This document shows, piece after piece, positions 46,330 to 56,246 of a stretch of DNA of 62,960 nucleotides. The first letter of the stretch is position 1, and the number at the start of each line of letters is the position of its first letter. Location of the stretch: the NCBI RefSeq assembly GCF_004770155.1, contig NZ_RQFA01000007.1, positions 1 to 62,960 of the forward strand. The letters run 5' to 3'. The stretch comes from Leptospira gomenensis. GTDB lineage: Bacteria > Spirochaetota > Leptospiria > Leptospirales > Leptospiraceae. A program made the position numbers and the translations under genes. The notes beneath the pieces are model-generated. The model did not search any database. It saw only the letters and a program-made list of their open reading frames with translations, and was not told where the DNA came from.

Positions 46330-48399
46330 TCAGAGGAAACATCGAGCGGCTTCGATCCCGCTGACCACCGTACTTTCGACACAACCCGCGTTCAGGATCG
46401 GGTTTTGAATCCAGTCACCCGTGATCACCAAATTGTAATATCCGTTGTCTCCCGCGGGAAGTCTGTATTTCGTCGAACCCTTAGGCGACAAAACGTATCT
46501 CTCCGTCGGCTGGATATTCAATCGATAGAAGGCGGAATCCAATCCAGGAGCGCGGCTTTGATCCGTGTGAAGCAGAAGGTCCCAGTTGAATTCGGATTTC
46601 GCTCCTGGTTCCACCGCCGCCGGCCAGAGGTTGTACGCGTCTTTGTTTAAAAATCGAGCGACTCGTTCGCGTAATTTCCTCATCTCTTCCGGGAGATCGG
46701 GGTCGGCGAGCGGATTGGCCGGTCCGGTTCCCGCCGGAGAAGGTCCGCAGAAATACGCGATATGATTCGGCGTCATCGCATCCGGCCAGGATTCCCGAAT
46801 GATCAAGTGACTCATATCACACCAAGTATCGAACGGTTCCACATAGGAGCCAAGGATGGGCGGTTCGTTTTTCCAGTATTTCCAGCCGAGTCCGGCCGTG
46901 TCCGGATACATCCAAAGTTGGAAGGCGTCCGTCAGACAGGTTTGGATCGTTTCGGTCATCTGCCGCCATTTTGCGTTGGATTTCAGAATTTCAGGACACA
47001 AAAACGGAATGGCACCGATGGAAATTCCGAACACGATTCGATCGAAATCCTTTCCTTGTTCGAGGACGAATTCCTCTCGATCCTTCCAATCGGACCAATA
47101 ATTTTCCAAATCCACATGAGTATCTTTTAATATTTGTCCTTCGACGATCTGATCGTAAAGGGGTTCGCTCGGCCAACAACCCAATCCTTTAACATCGATT
47201 AGGGGGGAATATTCGTCCGTTTTGAGAGTTACTTGTCTCCCGATTCGTACACTTTGGATCCCTTCCTTTCCGTCGATTTTTCCGGGAACGAGTTCCCGAA
47301 CCCTATGGAAGAATCGGATATCGACTCCCCGTTTTTTGAGAATTTCGTATAACGGAGTCATGATGGTGTCGCCCATACCGGCTTGCATCCTGTAGGCGAC
47401 CGCGCCTTTGTACGTGAACACCATTCTCAGCGCGCCTTTGAGTGCCGTTCCCGCGGCGAACGTGTATTGATTGACTCCGCCGAAAACCAATCCGTAGATC
47501 GCCTGGACGATCGCGGAGTTGATCGTGATTTCGCTAGCACCGTGTTTGCGGAGCCATTCCCGATAATCGTAATCGTCTATACTTTCGAATCCTTTTTCGA
47601 ATACACGATCCTCGATCATGCCGCGTATGTTGGTGAGGCTGAAATCGATCATGATCCAAAAACGTCTCGCTTCCGTATTGGATTCTATCTTCTTTTCTAT
47701 CCTTTCCCAAAGCGATCGGACAAACAGATCCGTTATGCGGAGAAAACGATCGTGCGGAAAATCGGCGCTGAGTTTATCGAGCAGATTCTTTAATACGAGG
47801 ATTGTCTTTCCCACCAAATCCAATCCTATGTCTTCGACCGTGTCCTCGATCCATTCCAGGATCTGGTTCCAGACGCTGTGATCGTTTTCCCCGTTTTCAT
47901 CGTCCGGAAAGATGGAGTCGCGATTGGCTTGATAATATTCGGAGACGTAGTTGAGTATCATCGAAGGATAAGAGCTGGGGCTCGGCAGTTCCAGGGTTTC
48001 CCCGGGGACTTGGTCGTTCATCGGAAATTGGATGGGCCAGGGTTCATAACTTCCGTTGACGTTTTCCTCGAGTACGAAATAATTCGCCGGTTTAAACGCC
48101 TCTTCCCAAGTCGCTAAAGGTTTTGTGAGAGGTTTGTCCAACTCTTCGTAACATTTACGGATCAACTGAAAGGCGTGATCGTAAAACCCGAACCAGATAT
48201 GAAGCCCGTGTTCTTCGATACGATTGTAAACGTTCTGGTTTCTTCCGCTGGCTCCTTTGCCGCCCAACCTCCATCCCATGTGATAGAGCGTAAGTTCGTA
48301 TTTTTCCTTCCAATCCGGTTTGGAAGTGATTTCATACGCCGTTACGAGGGAACTCAATCCCCCGCCTAAAATGACCACCTTTTCCTTTTTGCCGCCCAT
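46330..48399 (-). CDS. FAD-dependent amine-oxidase/desaturase-like oxidoreductase (689 aa)
   Basis: The N-terminus has the dinucleotide motif KVVILGGGLSSLVTAYE and MGWRLGGKGASGRN, then RIEEHGLHIWFGFYD, typical of the NAD(P)-binding amine-oxidase/phytoene-desaturase-like group. The C-terminus NGYYNLVITGDWI and ESTVVSGIEAAR closes the FAD site. There is no signal peptide. The ATG at 48399 with GGGAAG before it is preferred over a TTG four codons upstream. It lies about 60 bases behind an acetoacetate-decarboxylase-like gene in the same direction, so they probably act on the same substrate, perhaps a polyketide, terpenoid or fatty acid derivative. Confidence 0.75.
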   Translation of the reverse strand: MGGKKEKVVILGGGLSSLVTAYEITSKPDWKEKYELTLYHMGWRLGGKGASGRNQNVYNRIEEHGLHIWFGFYDHAFQLIRKCYEELDKPLTKPLATWEEAFKPANYFVLEENVNGSYEPWPIQFPMNDQVPGETLELPSPSSYPSMILNYVSEYYQANRDSIFPDDENGENDHSVWNQILEWIEDTVEDIGLDLVGKTILVLKNLLDKLSADFPHDRFLRITDLFVRSLWERIEKKIESNTEARRFWIMIDFSLTNIRGMIEDRVFEKGFESIDDYDYREWLRKHGASEITINSAIVQAIYGLVFGGVNQYTFAAGTALKGALRMVFTYKGAVAYRMQAGMGDTIMTPLYEILKKRGVDIRFFHRVRELVPGKIDGKEGIQSVRIGRQVTLKTDEYSPLIDVKGLGCWPSEPLYDQIVEGQILKDTHVDLENYWSDWKDREEFVLEQGKDFDRIVFGISIGAIPFLCPEILKSNAKWRQMTETIQTCLTDAFQLWMYPDTAGLGWKYWKNEPPILGSYVEPFDTWCDMSHLIIRESWPDAMTPNHIAYFCGPSPAGTGPANPLADPDLPEEMRKLRERVARFLNKDAYNLWPAAVEPGAKSEFNWDLLLHTDQSRAPGLDSAFYRLNIQPTERYVLSPKGSTKYRLPAGDNGYYNLVITGDWIQNPILNAGCVESTVVSGIEAARCFL

Positions 48400-48462
48400 A
48401 GTTCTTCCCAATTAGTCCTTTGATTTCCGTTTCTATTTATTTAAAAGAATATTAGAATATTC

Positions 48463-49386
48463 TTATGTATTTTGATGGATGATTTTTCCGGGGGAAAAAT
48501 CGAAATCGAAGTCGCACCAGATTCCGAATTGAACCGGAACCGAAGCGCCTTTTAATCCGAAGTCGGACACGAACGGAAAATACGGGTTGTCCAAAAGATC
48601 CAAAACGTAGTTCCCTTCGAGCAGACCGCCTTTTCTGAAGTGGGTGACGTTGCTGCTCGCTTCGACGATCGCCTGGTAGCAGGCTTTGGTCGGATCGGCG
48701 GCGTCGCGGAATTGTTTTAGGAAAACCATTCCGAGCTCGGGAGAAAATAGGAAATCGAATAGGTTGATCACAAGTCCCATTCCCGGGATCGTGATTTTGG
48801 AAGGATCTCCGAAGAGCACCTCCGCGAATTTATTTCCTATTTTAGAAAAGTCGTCGAAGGATTCTTTCTTTTGAGAACCTCCGGGCGGACAGGTCAACGT
48901 AAACATTCTTTGCCAAATCGCCTGACGATCTTTTCCTCTCGGAGTGACCGCGTCCGCGGAAAAATATTCGGGCGGGACCTGTAGCGACGGCATTTGGAAG
49001 TTTCCCTGAATCTTGTGAAATCCGTAGATCTCCCTTCCGGTCGCCATCGCGGTGGGAATATCCACGAAAAGATAAGGCTGATAAAATCGGATTCGAAGCG
49101 GATCCTTCGCAAACAGAGGAATCCAAAAACCTACGTCCGTTTCTTCGACCCAACCGCAGTCGTTTCCCGGTACGAGATATTGTTGTTTTGCGAATACGAG
49201 AAAAAGTTTGTCCGTAAACGCGGAGTAGTGCGCGCTTCCGTTAGCGGGCCCGTTGAGATCCCTATCCACGATCGATTGTATCGAAGCCTGATTTCCTTCT
49301 ATACAAAAGGAATAAAATTCCACCTGTTTCATCTGATACGGCGGAGGGAGTTCCTGTTCTCCGCCGCGCACAACGTAGTTTGCCAT
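48463..49386 (-). CDS. Acetoacetate-decarboxylase-superfamily protein (307 aa)
   Basis: The ADC-fold signature is present as YLFVDIPTAMATGREIYGFHKIQG (near residues 110-130): the Lys after GF is at the Schiff-base lysine neighbourhood of the family, and an Arg precedes EIYG. A C-terminal SSNVTHFRKGGLL region also fits. First gene of a two-gene unit with the FAD oxidoreductase. The reaction may be an aldol/decarboxylation type of step, not necessarily on acetoacetate. Start ATG with a GAGGAAAAC leader. Confidence 0.7.
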   Translation of the reverse strand: MANYVVRGGEQELPPPYQMKQVEFYSFCIEGNQASIQSIVDRDLNGPANGSAHYSAFTDKLFLVFAKQQYLVPGNDCGWVEETDVGFWIPLFAKDPLRIRFYQPYLFVDIPTAMATGREIYGFHKIQGNFQMPSLQVPPEYFSADAVTPRGKDRQAIWQRMFTLTCPPGGSQKKESFDDFSKIGNKFAEVLFGDPSKITIPGMGLVINLFDFLFSPELGMVFLKQFRDAADPTKACYQAIVEASSNVTHFRKGGLLEGNYVLDLLDNPYFPFVSDFGLKGASVPVQFGIWCDFDFDFSPGKIIHQNT

Positions 49387-50062
49387 GTATCGTTTTCCTC
49401 TTTAAATCGGGCTTCAAGGTGTCTGAGATTGTTAGAATATTGTAAATAATAAAATTACCATAAACTTTCGTTTTGCTAAGGTCCAGGAAGCGGTTTTCCG
49501 AGCGAAAGGGAAAAAAAACGGAACGAAAGTTTTCTATTTTGAAAATCCATTTCGTCGCGGAAAACCGAATTCTGCGGGGTGAAGTCGCGATTACGGATTC
49601 ATCCGATACGCTTCGAAAAACGAACGTTAGGTTATACTCGGATTTCGGAGACGGGTCGGAAGCGCACGTTAGTCGGTGCTCGGGAGGCGGACCGGTTCGT
49701 TCGGTTTTTCTCGAGTATTGCTCCGTTTCTCCGCTTGTTTCGGTGCGGATCGGCGAGTTTTTTTCGTTTCCACTGTTTTTCTTTGCGGAGGTCGGCGGAG
49801 TGCGAGTGACGTCTAACGGATCCGGTCGGAAAATCGGTAAGATCTTTTTTTGTTATATTATATTAGAATATATTGAATTCCTTGCGTATTCCTTTTGGAA
49901 CGAAGGGACTTTTCCGGATATTTCGTTTTACTTATAATTGGATTAAAATTCGCTCCGATTTTTTCGGAAAAACCGGGTTTCTATTTGTTTGTTTCGCGTC
50001 GGCCGAAGGTGAGGTTTCGATTTACCGATCGGCACGATTCTAAATAAACAAAGAGGTGTTCC
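49387..50062. other. Gene-free divergent spacer
   Basis: No convincing gene is present. It contains TTAGAATATT-type AT-rich motifs (around 49430 and 49860), also seen at 48449 and 53453, and long T/A-rich stretches that may hold the promoters of the flanking divergent genes. A 154-codon open frame on the plus strand (49473-49937) has atypical composition and no recognisable features. Confidence 0.4.
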
Positions 50063-51418
50063 ATGAAAATTGTAAATCGCTCGTTCGCGATTTTGATTCT
50101 ATTGCTTGCCCAGGCCGTATTCGGAGAGAATTGGAGGCTGTCGGGCCGTTTCGTTTTGCCTAACGTTCCGATCGGAAATACGGAGTTGGGTACGAATATA
50201 CGAATCATAACCATCAATAATACCAACCATTATTCGCCGATGTTGGGTAACGTAGCGCTCGCATATGCGGAAGCAAGCACAACTGCGACCACCAGCCCGC
50301 GTCCGATCCGGGTCAAACGTATGACCGATTACAACGGGGGAGGATCGTCTTCTTCTCTGGCGGATGTTTGGGCGAACGTAGGAAGCGCCGGATCCACGAG
50401 CAGGGGTTTTTCATTCACCGGTTATGCGGGCCTGGAAGAATACAATTACGAGATCGGAGGAACGAATCTGTTGGATCCGATTTTGGGTTGTTTCGACGCT
50501 CCCTGCGCGAGTTTTACCACGTTAGGCGTCACTGGAACGGTTACTCCGCAAATCGACGTTTCCTACGCTTCTCCGAACGCAAAGAGTCACACGGATATGG
50601 TTTCAGATTCCGTTTACGATTATTTCGCGTATCCGGATCAGACGCAGGGAGGTAAGGTTACCGTAGTACGAAGACAACACAACAGCGGTCCTCAGTCGGC
50701 CGGAGCTTGGGAAGTTTTGGGTCAACCGGGGATTTCCGCCGTCGGAACGGTCGCTCATGTCCGTTTAACGCGGAGGGAAGGATTTCCGTTGCGGCTCGTC
50801 GTCGCGGTGGAGAACGGTTTGCTTTCCTCGATCCAGGTGTTTCGACTTTCTCCGGTTGTGATTTCCGGACAACCTCCGTTTGCGATGTGGTTTCAGGAAG
50901 GGAATACGATTTTCACCTCACACGTGTTATTGACGATTGCCCCCGATTCGAACGCCAAATACTACGCACATCCGGATTTGGAGATCAACAACGCCGGAAT
51001 TCCGTTCCTACTGCATACTAGAAAAACGACCGCCGCCGAAGGCGGCATGATTCAGTCCACCGTGAAAAAACTCAACGCGGGAGAATGGCAAACGGTAGGG
51101 AACGCATTTTTGGGGAATTCGACGAGCGAAAGCAACGTCTGTACGGATATGACCTTCAACACGTTCAACGATCGTCTGCATGTGGGTTGTATCAATTTCT
51201 TTAATATTCGTCCGATGGTCCGCGTTTTTAACGGGAATCAATGGACTGGTTTGGGCGATATTCCCGCCGAGACCGGCTTTTCCGCTTGTGTCCCGTTGTT
51301 TCCTCCCGCCGACACGAGTATTACGCACGACCGTGCGACTAACGCGTTGTTCTTCGCGTTTTCTTCGTGCGGAAATTCCGATGCTAGCGTGGTCGTGGTC
51401 GCAAAGGATTTGGACTAA
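50063..51418 (+). CDS. Secreted protein, tandem paralogue 1 (451 aa), unknown function
   Basis: A signal peptide (SFAILILLLAQAVFG) precedes a beta-rich mature region, with paired short motifs such as FAYPDQTQGGKVTVV, LRLVVAVENGLLSS, KTTAAEGG and VCTDMTFNTFNDRL. The repeating strand pattern and AHVRL/TAHVR elements suggest a beta-propeller-like fold, but no family is named. Four cysteines are probably disulfide bonded. The leader AATAAACAAAGAGGTGTT carries the ribosome site and is repeated before the next gene. A 9-base hairpin follows at 51426. Confidence 0.6.
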   Translation: MKIVNRSFAILILLLAQAVFGENWRLSGRFVLPNVPIGNTELGTNIRIITINNTNHYSPMLGNVALAYAEASTTATTSPRPIRVKRMTDYNGGGSSSSLADVWANVGSAGSTSRGFSFTGYAGLEEYNYEIGGTNLLDPILGCFDAPCASFTTLGVTGTVTPQIDVSYASPNAKSHTDMVSDSVYDYFAYPDQTQGGKVTVVRRQHNSGPQSAGAWEVLGQPGISAVGTVAHVRLTRREGFPLRLVVAVENGLLSSIQVFRLSPVVISGQPPFAMWFQEGNTIFTSHVLLTIAPDSNAKYYAHPDLEINNAGIPFLLHTRKTTAAEGGMIQSTVKKLNAGEWQTVGNAFLGNSTSESNVCTDMTFNTFNDRLHVGCINFFNIRPMVRVFNGNQWTGLGDIPAETGFSACVPLFPPADTSITHDRATNALFFAFSSCGNSDASVVVVAKDLD

Positions 51419-51425
51419 GATTCGG

Positions 51426-51458
51426 TCCGGTCCTTTTCGCAAACGGGAGAGGACCGGA
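51426..51458 (+). terminator. Hairpin after the first secreted paralogue
   Basis: TCCGGTCCT (51426-51434) and AGGACCGGA (51450-51458) form a perfect nine-pair stem with a 15-base loop. There is no T run, so it may be a weak terminator or attenuator. The AT-rich stretch 51490-51790 behind it encodes nothing convincing. Confidence 0.45.
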
Positions 51459-51835
51459 TTCCAACCGCCAACAAGAAACAAGAGGATGTATAATGAACTT
51501 TTTTATCGGGCGGCGTTCCAGACGGTCAAAAAGAAACTCCGTCGAAAATCAGACCGCGCTCCATTTGGATTTATTTCCGTACCAATCCACCTTGAAAAAC
51601 GGATTCGATCTCGTTTATAAATATTATTTTATAATAGAATATATAATAGTTCTCATATACTTTTTTTATATGTTTTTTCTATTTATGTTTCATTATAATG
51701 GGATCAATTGTGAATCTATTTTTAAGTAAATTAATTCCGGGAGGTTTGTTTCATCGTAGTCGCGGTTTTTTGACGTTTCGTCTAACGTACGTTTCCGTTT
51801 TCTAAGGCCGCGAATAATAAACTAAGAGGTGTTTG

Positions 51836-53212
51836 ATGAGACAGATAAATCGCATGTTCGCGATTTTAATTTTGTTTTTCTCCGTCGCGGTTTCCGCGGA
51901 GGGAAATTGGAGATATTCGGGAAGTTTTCTTCTTCCGAGTACTTCTATCGGAGGATTGGAGTTGGGCACGAATCTGCGGATCATTACCGTTCTATCGGGT
52001 AACGCGATTCTACATAAGGTCGCTCTGGCGTACACGGAGGCGGATACGAATTTTCCGATCGTTCAGAAACGGATTCGTATCAAACGTTTGGAGGGTTATA
52101 ACGGCGACGGTTTTTTTCCGTTCTTCGGGGATTCTTGGGTTTCTATGGGAAGTCCCGGATTGACGAATCGCGGTTTTTCGTTCAGCGGATACGCGTTCGA
52201 CTATTACGATTACGAATACAAGATCGGAGGAACGAGTTTAACGTCTCCTATTCTAGGTTGTTACAGTTCTTTTCCGTGTTCGGATTCCGACTATGTGCCG
52301 GTGGGAGATTCTAACTTAGTCATTCCGCAGATCGCTCCGACTTCCCATTATCCGGCGTCCAAAAGTTCCACGGATCTGATTTCGGATTATGCGAACGAAT
52401 ATTTCGCGTATCCCGATCAGACGCAAGGAGGGAAGGTTACCGTCGTCAAACGCAAACATTACACCACTCTTACCCAAGGGGTTTGGGAAGTCGTCGGACA
52501 ACCGGGCTTCTCCGCTCCTGGTACGGTGGCGCACGTTAGACTCGCTTTCCGGAACGGACATCCACTGCGGATCGTCGTAGGTATGGAAAACGGACTTTTG
52601 TCTTCGTACGAGGTCTTTCGTTTACAGCCGATTGTGATTCCCGGACAACCAGCGTTTTCTTTTTGGGTCAAAGAGGGGAATACGATTCCCGCTCAACACG
52701 CGTTGACGACTCTTTCTTCTTCGGATCCGAATTCCAAATATTACGTTCATCCCGATTTGGAGATCAACGGAGCCGGTGTTCCGTTTTTACTCACTTCGAG
52801 AAAAACGACCGCCGCCGAAGGTGGTAAATTTCAATCCACCGTGAGGACGCTCAACGGGGGACAATGGGTTCCTCTCGGAAACGAGTTTCTCGGAAATTCT
52901 CCGTCGATGGATCACGTTTGTACGGATATGACCTTCAACACGTTCAACGATCGTTTGTATGTGGGTTGTATCGAATTTTACAACTTGAAGCCGGTGGTTA
53001 AAACGTATCTTCCGGTTTTGGGTTCGTGGTCAAACGCGGGTAACGTTCTCGACGAGACCGGTTACAACGCTTGTGTCCCGCTCGGACCTCCTCCCGATAG
53101 CAGCATAACGCATGATCGCGCGACGAACGCGCTTTTTTTCGCGTTCTCCGGTTGCGGGAACGGTTCCGGTAACGATCCTCGCGTAGTAGTAGTATCCAAG
53201 GATTTGGATTGA
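51836..53212 (+). CDS. Secreted protein, tandem paralogue 2 (458 aa), unknown function
   Basis: Paralogue of the gene before it, about two-thirds identical by eye, with the same order of motifs (FAYPDQTQGGKVTVV, LRIVVGMENGLLSS, KTTAAEGG, VCTDMTFNTFNDRL, SITHDRATNALFFAFS). A signal peptide (RMFAILILFFSVAVSAEG) is present. The leader before the ATG is the same as in the first copy (AATAAACTAAGAGGTGTT), so the duplication included the expression signals. ATG 51836 with AAGAGG is better than the TTG one codon earlier. Confidence 0.6.
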   Translation: MRQINRMFAILILFFSVAVSAEGNWRYSGSFLLPSTSIGGLELGTNLRIITVLSGNAILHKVALAYTEADTNFPIVQKRIRIKRLEGYNGDGFFPFFGDSWVSMGSPGLTNRGFSFSGYAFDYYDYEYKIGGTSLTSPILGCYSSFPCSDSDYVPVGDSNLVIPQIAPTSHYPASKSSTDLISDYANEYFAYPDQTQGGKVTVVKRKHYTTLTQGVWEVVGQPGFSAPGTVAHVRLAFRNGHPLRIVVGMENGLLSSYEVFRLQPIVIPGQPAFSFWVKEGNTIPAQHALTTLSSSDPNSKYYVHPDLEINGAGVPFLLTSRKTTAAEGGKFQSTVRTLNGGQWVPLGNEFLGNSPSMDHVCTDMTFNTFNDRLYVGCIEFYNLKPVVKTYLPVLGSWSNAGNVLDETGYNACVPLGPPPDSSITHDRATNALFFAFSGCGNGSGNDPRVVVVSKDLD

Positions 53213-53223
53213 TATTTGAGACG

Positions 53224-53260
53224 CCGTTTCCGGACTCGTATTCCGGATACGGTCGTTTTT
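53224..53260 (+). terminator. Rho-independent terminator after the second paralogue
   Basis: CCGTTTCCGGA (53224-53234) and TCCGGATACGG (53242-53252) form an 11-base stem with one mismatch and a 7-base loop, followed by TCGTTTTT. It lies 11 bases behind the stop codon. Confidence 0.75.
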
Positions 53261-53347
53261 AAAAAGAAGGAAGTGATTTGAGGATATCCGGTCGGAATCG
53301 GGTCGATTCCCATTCGGTCTCCGTTTTTCGACAGGATATCCGTTTTT

Positions 53348-55033
53348 TTATCGATACGTCCTTTTTCTTCCGGTGAGTTTGTGCCAAAGATCGATCTCGC
53401 GGTTTTTCTCCTCCCGAAAGCGGGCGAATCGTTCCGCCGATGTCTCGTCCCATATTAGAATATTTTGTTTATCGCATGTGATTTCGAATTTGGGCGGGCC
53501 GAAGGAATTTATCAGTTCGTTTCGATCCAATCCGGGCGTTACGGCGAAGTCGTATTCCCCGTCGGAAGGATCGGTGTACCAGTTCCAAGTATTCTGCCAG
53601 TATTCGGGATGAAGATCCGGGAAAAAATTGTCGGCGCGAAGGCCGGTTCCGGAAAAGACGCGGATCCTCCTCGAAGTCCAAAAATCGGACATTCCCTTAT
53701 GGAAACCGTATTCTTTCCTTTTTTCGTCCAAACAGAAGACGAGCGCGTCCTCGTATGCGGAAAACCGCGTTCTTCCGGAGGAGAACGAAAATCCGATCAT
53801 TAATAAAATTAGAATATACAAAAATTTTAATTTCGCTTTAAAAAAATTTCGGTGTTCCGACCATACGAGGATATGCAACGGGACCCAACAGAACAACAAA
53901 GGAATCAGGTAGCGGAGCGTTATTCCGTCGCTCCGAAAAACTCCCGACAACGTTCCGGTTCCTAAAATTCCCAGAGAAGAAAGAACGACCGAAAGCAGCA
54001 AGTATCTGTATCGAAGAGAATACGAACGCGTTTGCGGGAGCGTCCGGCCGGGACTTTGTCCCTTGTCTTTTTTTAAAAAGACGAAAATCGGAACCAGGGA
54101 AAGATACGCGAATACGAGTAAAAGTAAGGCGGTTGCGTCGGATCGGATTTGATGTCGGATCGTGTCTTCGATCGGTTTCCAAAAATTCCAAGAAGGGGTT
54201 CCCGTATAATATCCGGTCGGTAGGAAGACGAAATCGGAGCGAGTCAACGTTCGGTAACAATACAAACCTGCCGACACGACGACGCCGAAAAACAACAAGG
54301 ATCGTACATCCCGTTTTTCTTTTTCCGAAACGAAAAATTCCCAAACGTTCAAAACTCCGCAGGGAAGACTGAAGTAAAAAAAATACAACGGATCGGAAAC
54401 GAGTAGGAGGATTTGAAGAACCGCAAAAAGGACGTATCGTACGATATGGACGACGGTTTTCTTTTCGATTTCCGTTCCCAACGAAGATCGGTCTTCGGGT
54501 TTGTCGTTCACGCGTTTTGGAGCGTTTTTTCGCGCGTTCATTCGAATCCACATCCCCGCCGAAACGAATGAAAAGGAAAACGCGCCTCCGTGCGACGCAA
54601 ATCCGATCGCGGAAAAAGTTCCGGAGAAAAACGAAGGGAGAATTAGAAAAAAAGAATATACTAAAGTAGCCGATGATTTTTCGAAACGCCTCTTTCCCGT
54701 TGTTCCGTTTTCCGATCCCAAAAAATAAAAGACGGAGAATCCCAACCATAATACCTGGAATAGGTAGGAAACATATACGCTAACGACACCGTCGGCGATC
54801 CAAGGACGAAGACAGAAATATACGAACAAATCCGGAAAAAAAAACGGGGAAGGGGTGAGACTCCATCCTTGGAGAGAATTTCCGTCTATGATCAAATCCT
54901 GATATACGACGGCGGGATACAAAACGTCCGCGTTGAATGCGAGGCTCCGCAGCACCGATCCGCCGTCTAAGGAAAGTAAAAAGAAGAATACTGAAACGGC
55001 GAATACGATCCATTCTTCCGCTTGCCGTTTCAT
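53348..55033 (-). CDS. Polytopic membrane protein, GT-C-like (561 aa)
   Basis: About 9-11 membrane helices from residue 8 to ~420 and a periplasmic C-terminal part of ~140 residues (EYWQNTWNWYTDP, DFAVTPGLDRNEL). An acidic loop after the first helix (FNADVLYPAVVYQDL) is in the place where GT-C glycosyltransferases carry their catalytic Asp, so a lipid-linked sugar transferase is a candidate. No family motif is certain. Convergent with the secreted paralogue pair. Confidence 0.5.
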   Translation of the reverse strand: MKRQAEEWIVFAVSVFFFLLSLDGGSVLRSLAFNADVLYPAVVYQDLIIDGNSLQGWSLTPSPFFFPDLFVYFCLRPWIADGVVSVYVSYLFQVLWLGFSVFYFLGSENGTTGKRRFEKSSATLVYSFFLILPSFFSGTFSAIGFASHGGAFSFSFVSAGMWIRMNARKNAPKRVNDKPEDRSSLGTEIEKKTVVHIVRYVLFAVLQILLLVSDPLYFFYFSLPCGVLNVWEFFVSEKEKRDVRSLLFFGVVVSAGLYCYRTLTRSDFVFLPTGYYTGTPSWNFWKPIEDTIRHQIRSDATALLLLVFAYLSLVPIFVFLKKDKGQSPGRTLPQTRSYSLRYRYLLLSVVLSSLGILGTGTLSGVFRSDGITLRYLIPLLFCWVPLHILVWSEHRNFFKAKLKFLYILILLMIGFSFSSGRTRFSAYEDALVFCLDEKRKEYGFHKGMSDFWTSRRIRVFSGTGLRADNFFPDLHPEYWQNTWNWYTDPSDGEYDFAVTPGLDRNELINSFGPPKFEITCDKQNILIWDETSAERFARFREEKNREIDLWHKLTGRKRTYR

Positions 55034-55141
55034 TCTGCGGAAGGAGTGGATCGTATCGGAATCGTTTGTAAAGTGTTTTACCGTTTCGAGAGAGGAATCG
55101 ATCGAAAGAAAAGGAATCTTTTCCTTCGATCGAAGATGACT

Positions 55142-56245
55142 TTATCGAGTCGTCGAATTCGAAGCCGACGGTTTTGCAGGGGTTTCGGATGAGGAAGGCG
55201 AAGAGGTAGGAGCTACGACCGGTTCCTTGTCTACGACGGTGATCCCGTTTTTCTTATCCACGGTTCCGCCTTCCGCCATGATTTGTAAGGACCGTAATCC
55301 AGGTTTGCCGCTTGCGAGCCACTTCTGAAAATTACCGATCTTTTGAACGCAATAGTGGAATCCTCTGTCCGTGGAAATCTCCGATCCCGGGGACCAGGGA
55401 AATAAATCCCTACGAACGGATATCGTTCTTACTACGAGGGAATTTTCCTCCACGGGTAGGTTTAGGATCGAGTTTTTGAATTCCTGGGGATAGGCGAAAT
55501 ATTCCTCCGCGTTGCTGAAGTAGATGATTCCCAGTTTGTGCCCGGCTTTTTTGAGGGTGTTTCCGATTCCGGTTAACGTTACGGTTCCGAGTAGATTTCC
55601 CCGCACAGGAAAGATCCTGTCTTCTAATGCCAATTTTCTAATATACGAATATTGTTCGTCGTCGGTCTGGAACATTTTGTATCCGTATTTTTTGGAAAGC
55701 ATCAGATTGGTTCTGTGACGTTTTCGGATGAAGGGAGAAGCCTGTTTATAAATCTTCTTGTATTTGTCCGGATCCGTCAGGGAAGTTCCGATCAATTCGA
55801 GAGCTTCCTTTTCCCCTTCCTTTCCCCAAAAACGGATGAAGTCCTCCTTTTTTTCCCCTTTTTTGAGAAATAGGATCGTAATCTCGTTTGCGTGGACGAC
55901 GATCTGGGTGAAGTCCATGAGATAGACGAAGTCCGACTTGGCCCACGCGGCGATCGTCAGGTTCTGTTCGGATCCGACTCCGACATACGCGTTGCCTACG
56001 TTCTGCACTTGGGGAATCAAAAGGTCAAGACGATCCTCGTTGGATACGGTCGTATCGCCTACGTCCCATTTGGTGGGAATCAGGGTTTCCTGAGGCGTGT
56101 CGCGTAACGCGGCTACTTTGGAAACGACGTCCTGTTCGGTGAGGGAACGGTTTTCCTTGATCTTCTCCGATCCGGAACAGAAAGAACTTCCGAGAAACAA
56201 AAACGGAAGTATCCAATGAATTCTTAATTTAGAATTTTTGCACAT
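55142..56245 (-). CDS. Lipoprotein of unknown function (367 aa)
   Basis: The ATG at 56245 begins a signal sequence (IHWILPFLFLGSSFCSG) with a Leptospira-type loose lipobox. The mature part has a central FSNAEEYFAYPQEFKNSI motif and a RGFHYCVQKIGNFQKWL end, with a low-complexity Ser/Thr/Pro tail. No domain is recognised. It starts one base after the stop of the FGE-like gene, so it is its operon partner. An in-frame extension to 56341 overlaps that gene and is not used. Confidence 0.6.
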   Translation of the reverse strand: MCKNSKLRIHWILPFLFLGSSFCSGSEKIKENRSLTEQDVVSKVAALRDTPQETLIPTKWDVGDTTVSNEDRLDLLIPQVQNVGNAYVGVGSEQNLTIAAWAKSDFVYLMDFTQIVVHANEITILFLKKGEKKEDFIRFWGKEGEKEALELIGTSLTDPDKYKKIYKQASPFIRKRHRTNLMLSKKYGYKMFQTDDEQYSYIRKLALEDRIFPVRGNLLGTVTLTGIGNTLKKAGHKLGIIYFSNAEEYFAYPQEFKNSILNLPVEENSLVVRTISVRRDLFPWSPGSEISTDRGFHYCVQKIGNFQKWLASGKPGLRSLQIMAEGGTVDKKNGITVVDKEPVVAPTSSPSSSETPAKPSASNSTTR

Positions 56246-56246
56246 A

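Noticed and set aside
49473..49937. 154-codon open frame in the spacer before the secreted paralogues
   Set aside because: Composition and lack of ribosome site and domain features suggest chance; no support from neighbours.
51493..51729. 78-codon frame between the two secreted paralogues
   Set aside because: It is mostly low-complexity AT-rich DNA coding runs of Ile, Tyr and Phe.
53838..54749. Minus-strand open frame of 303 codons, Arg- and Phe-rich
   Set aside because: It lies in another frame of the large membrane protein gene and has no protein-like pattern.
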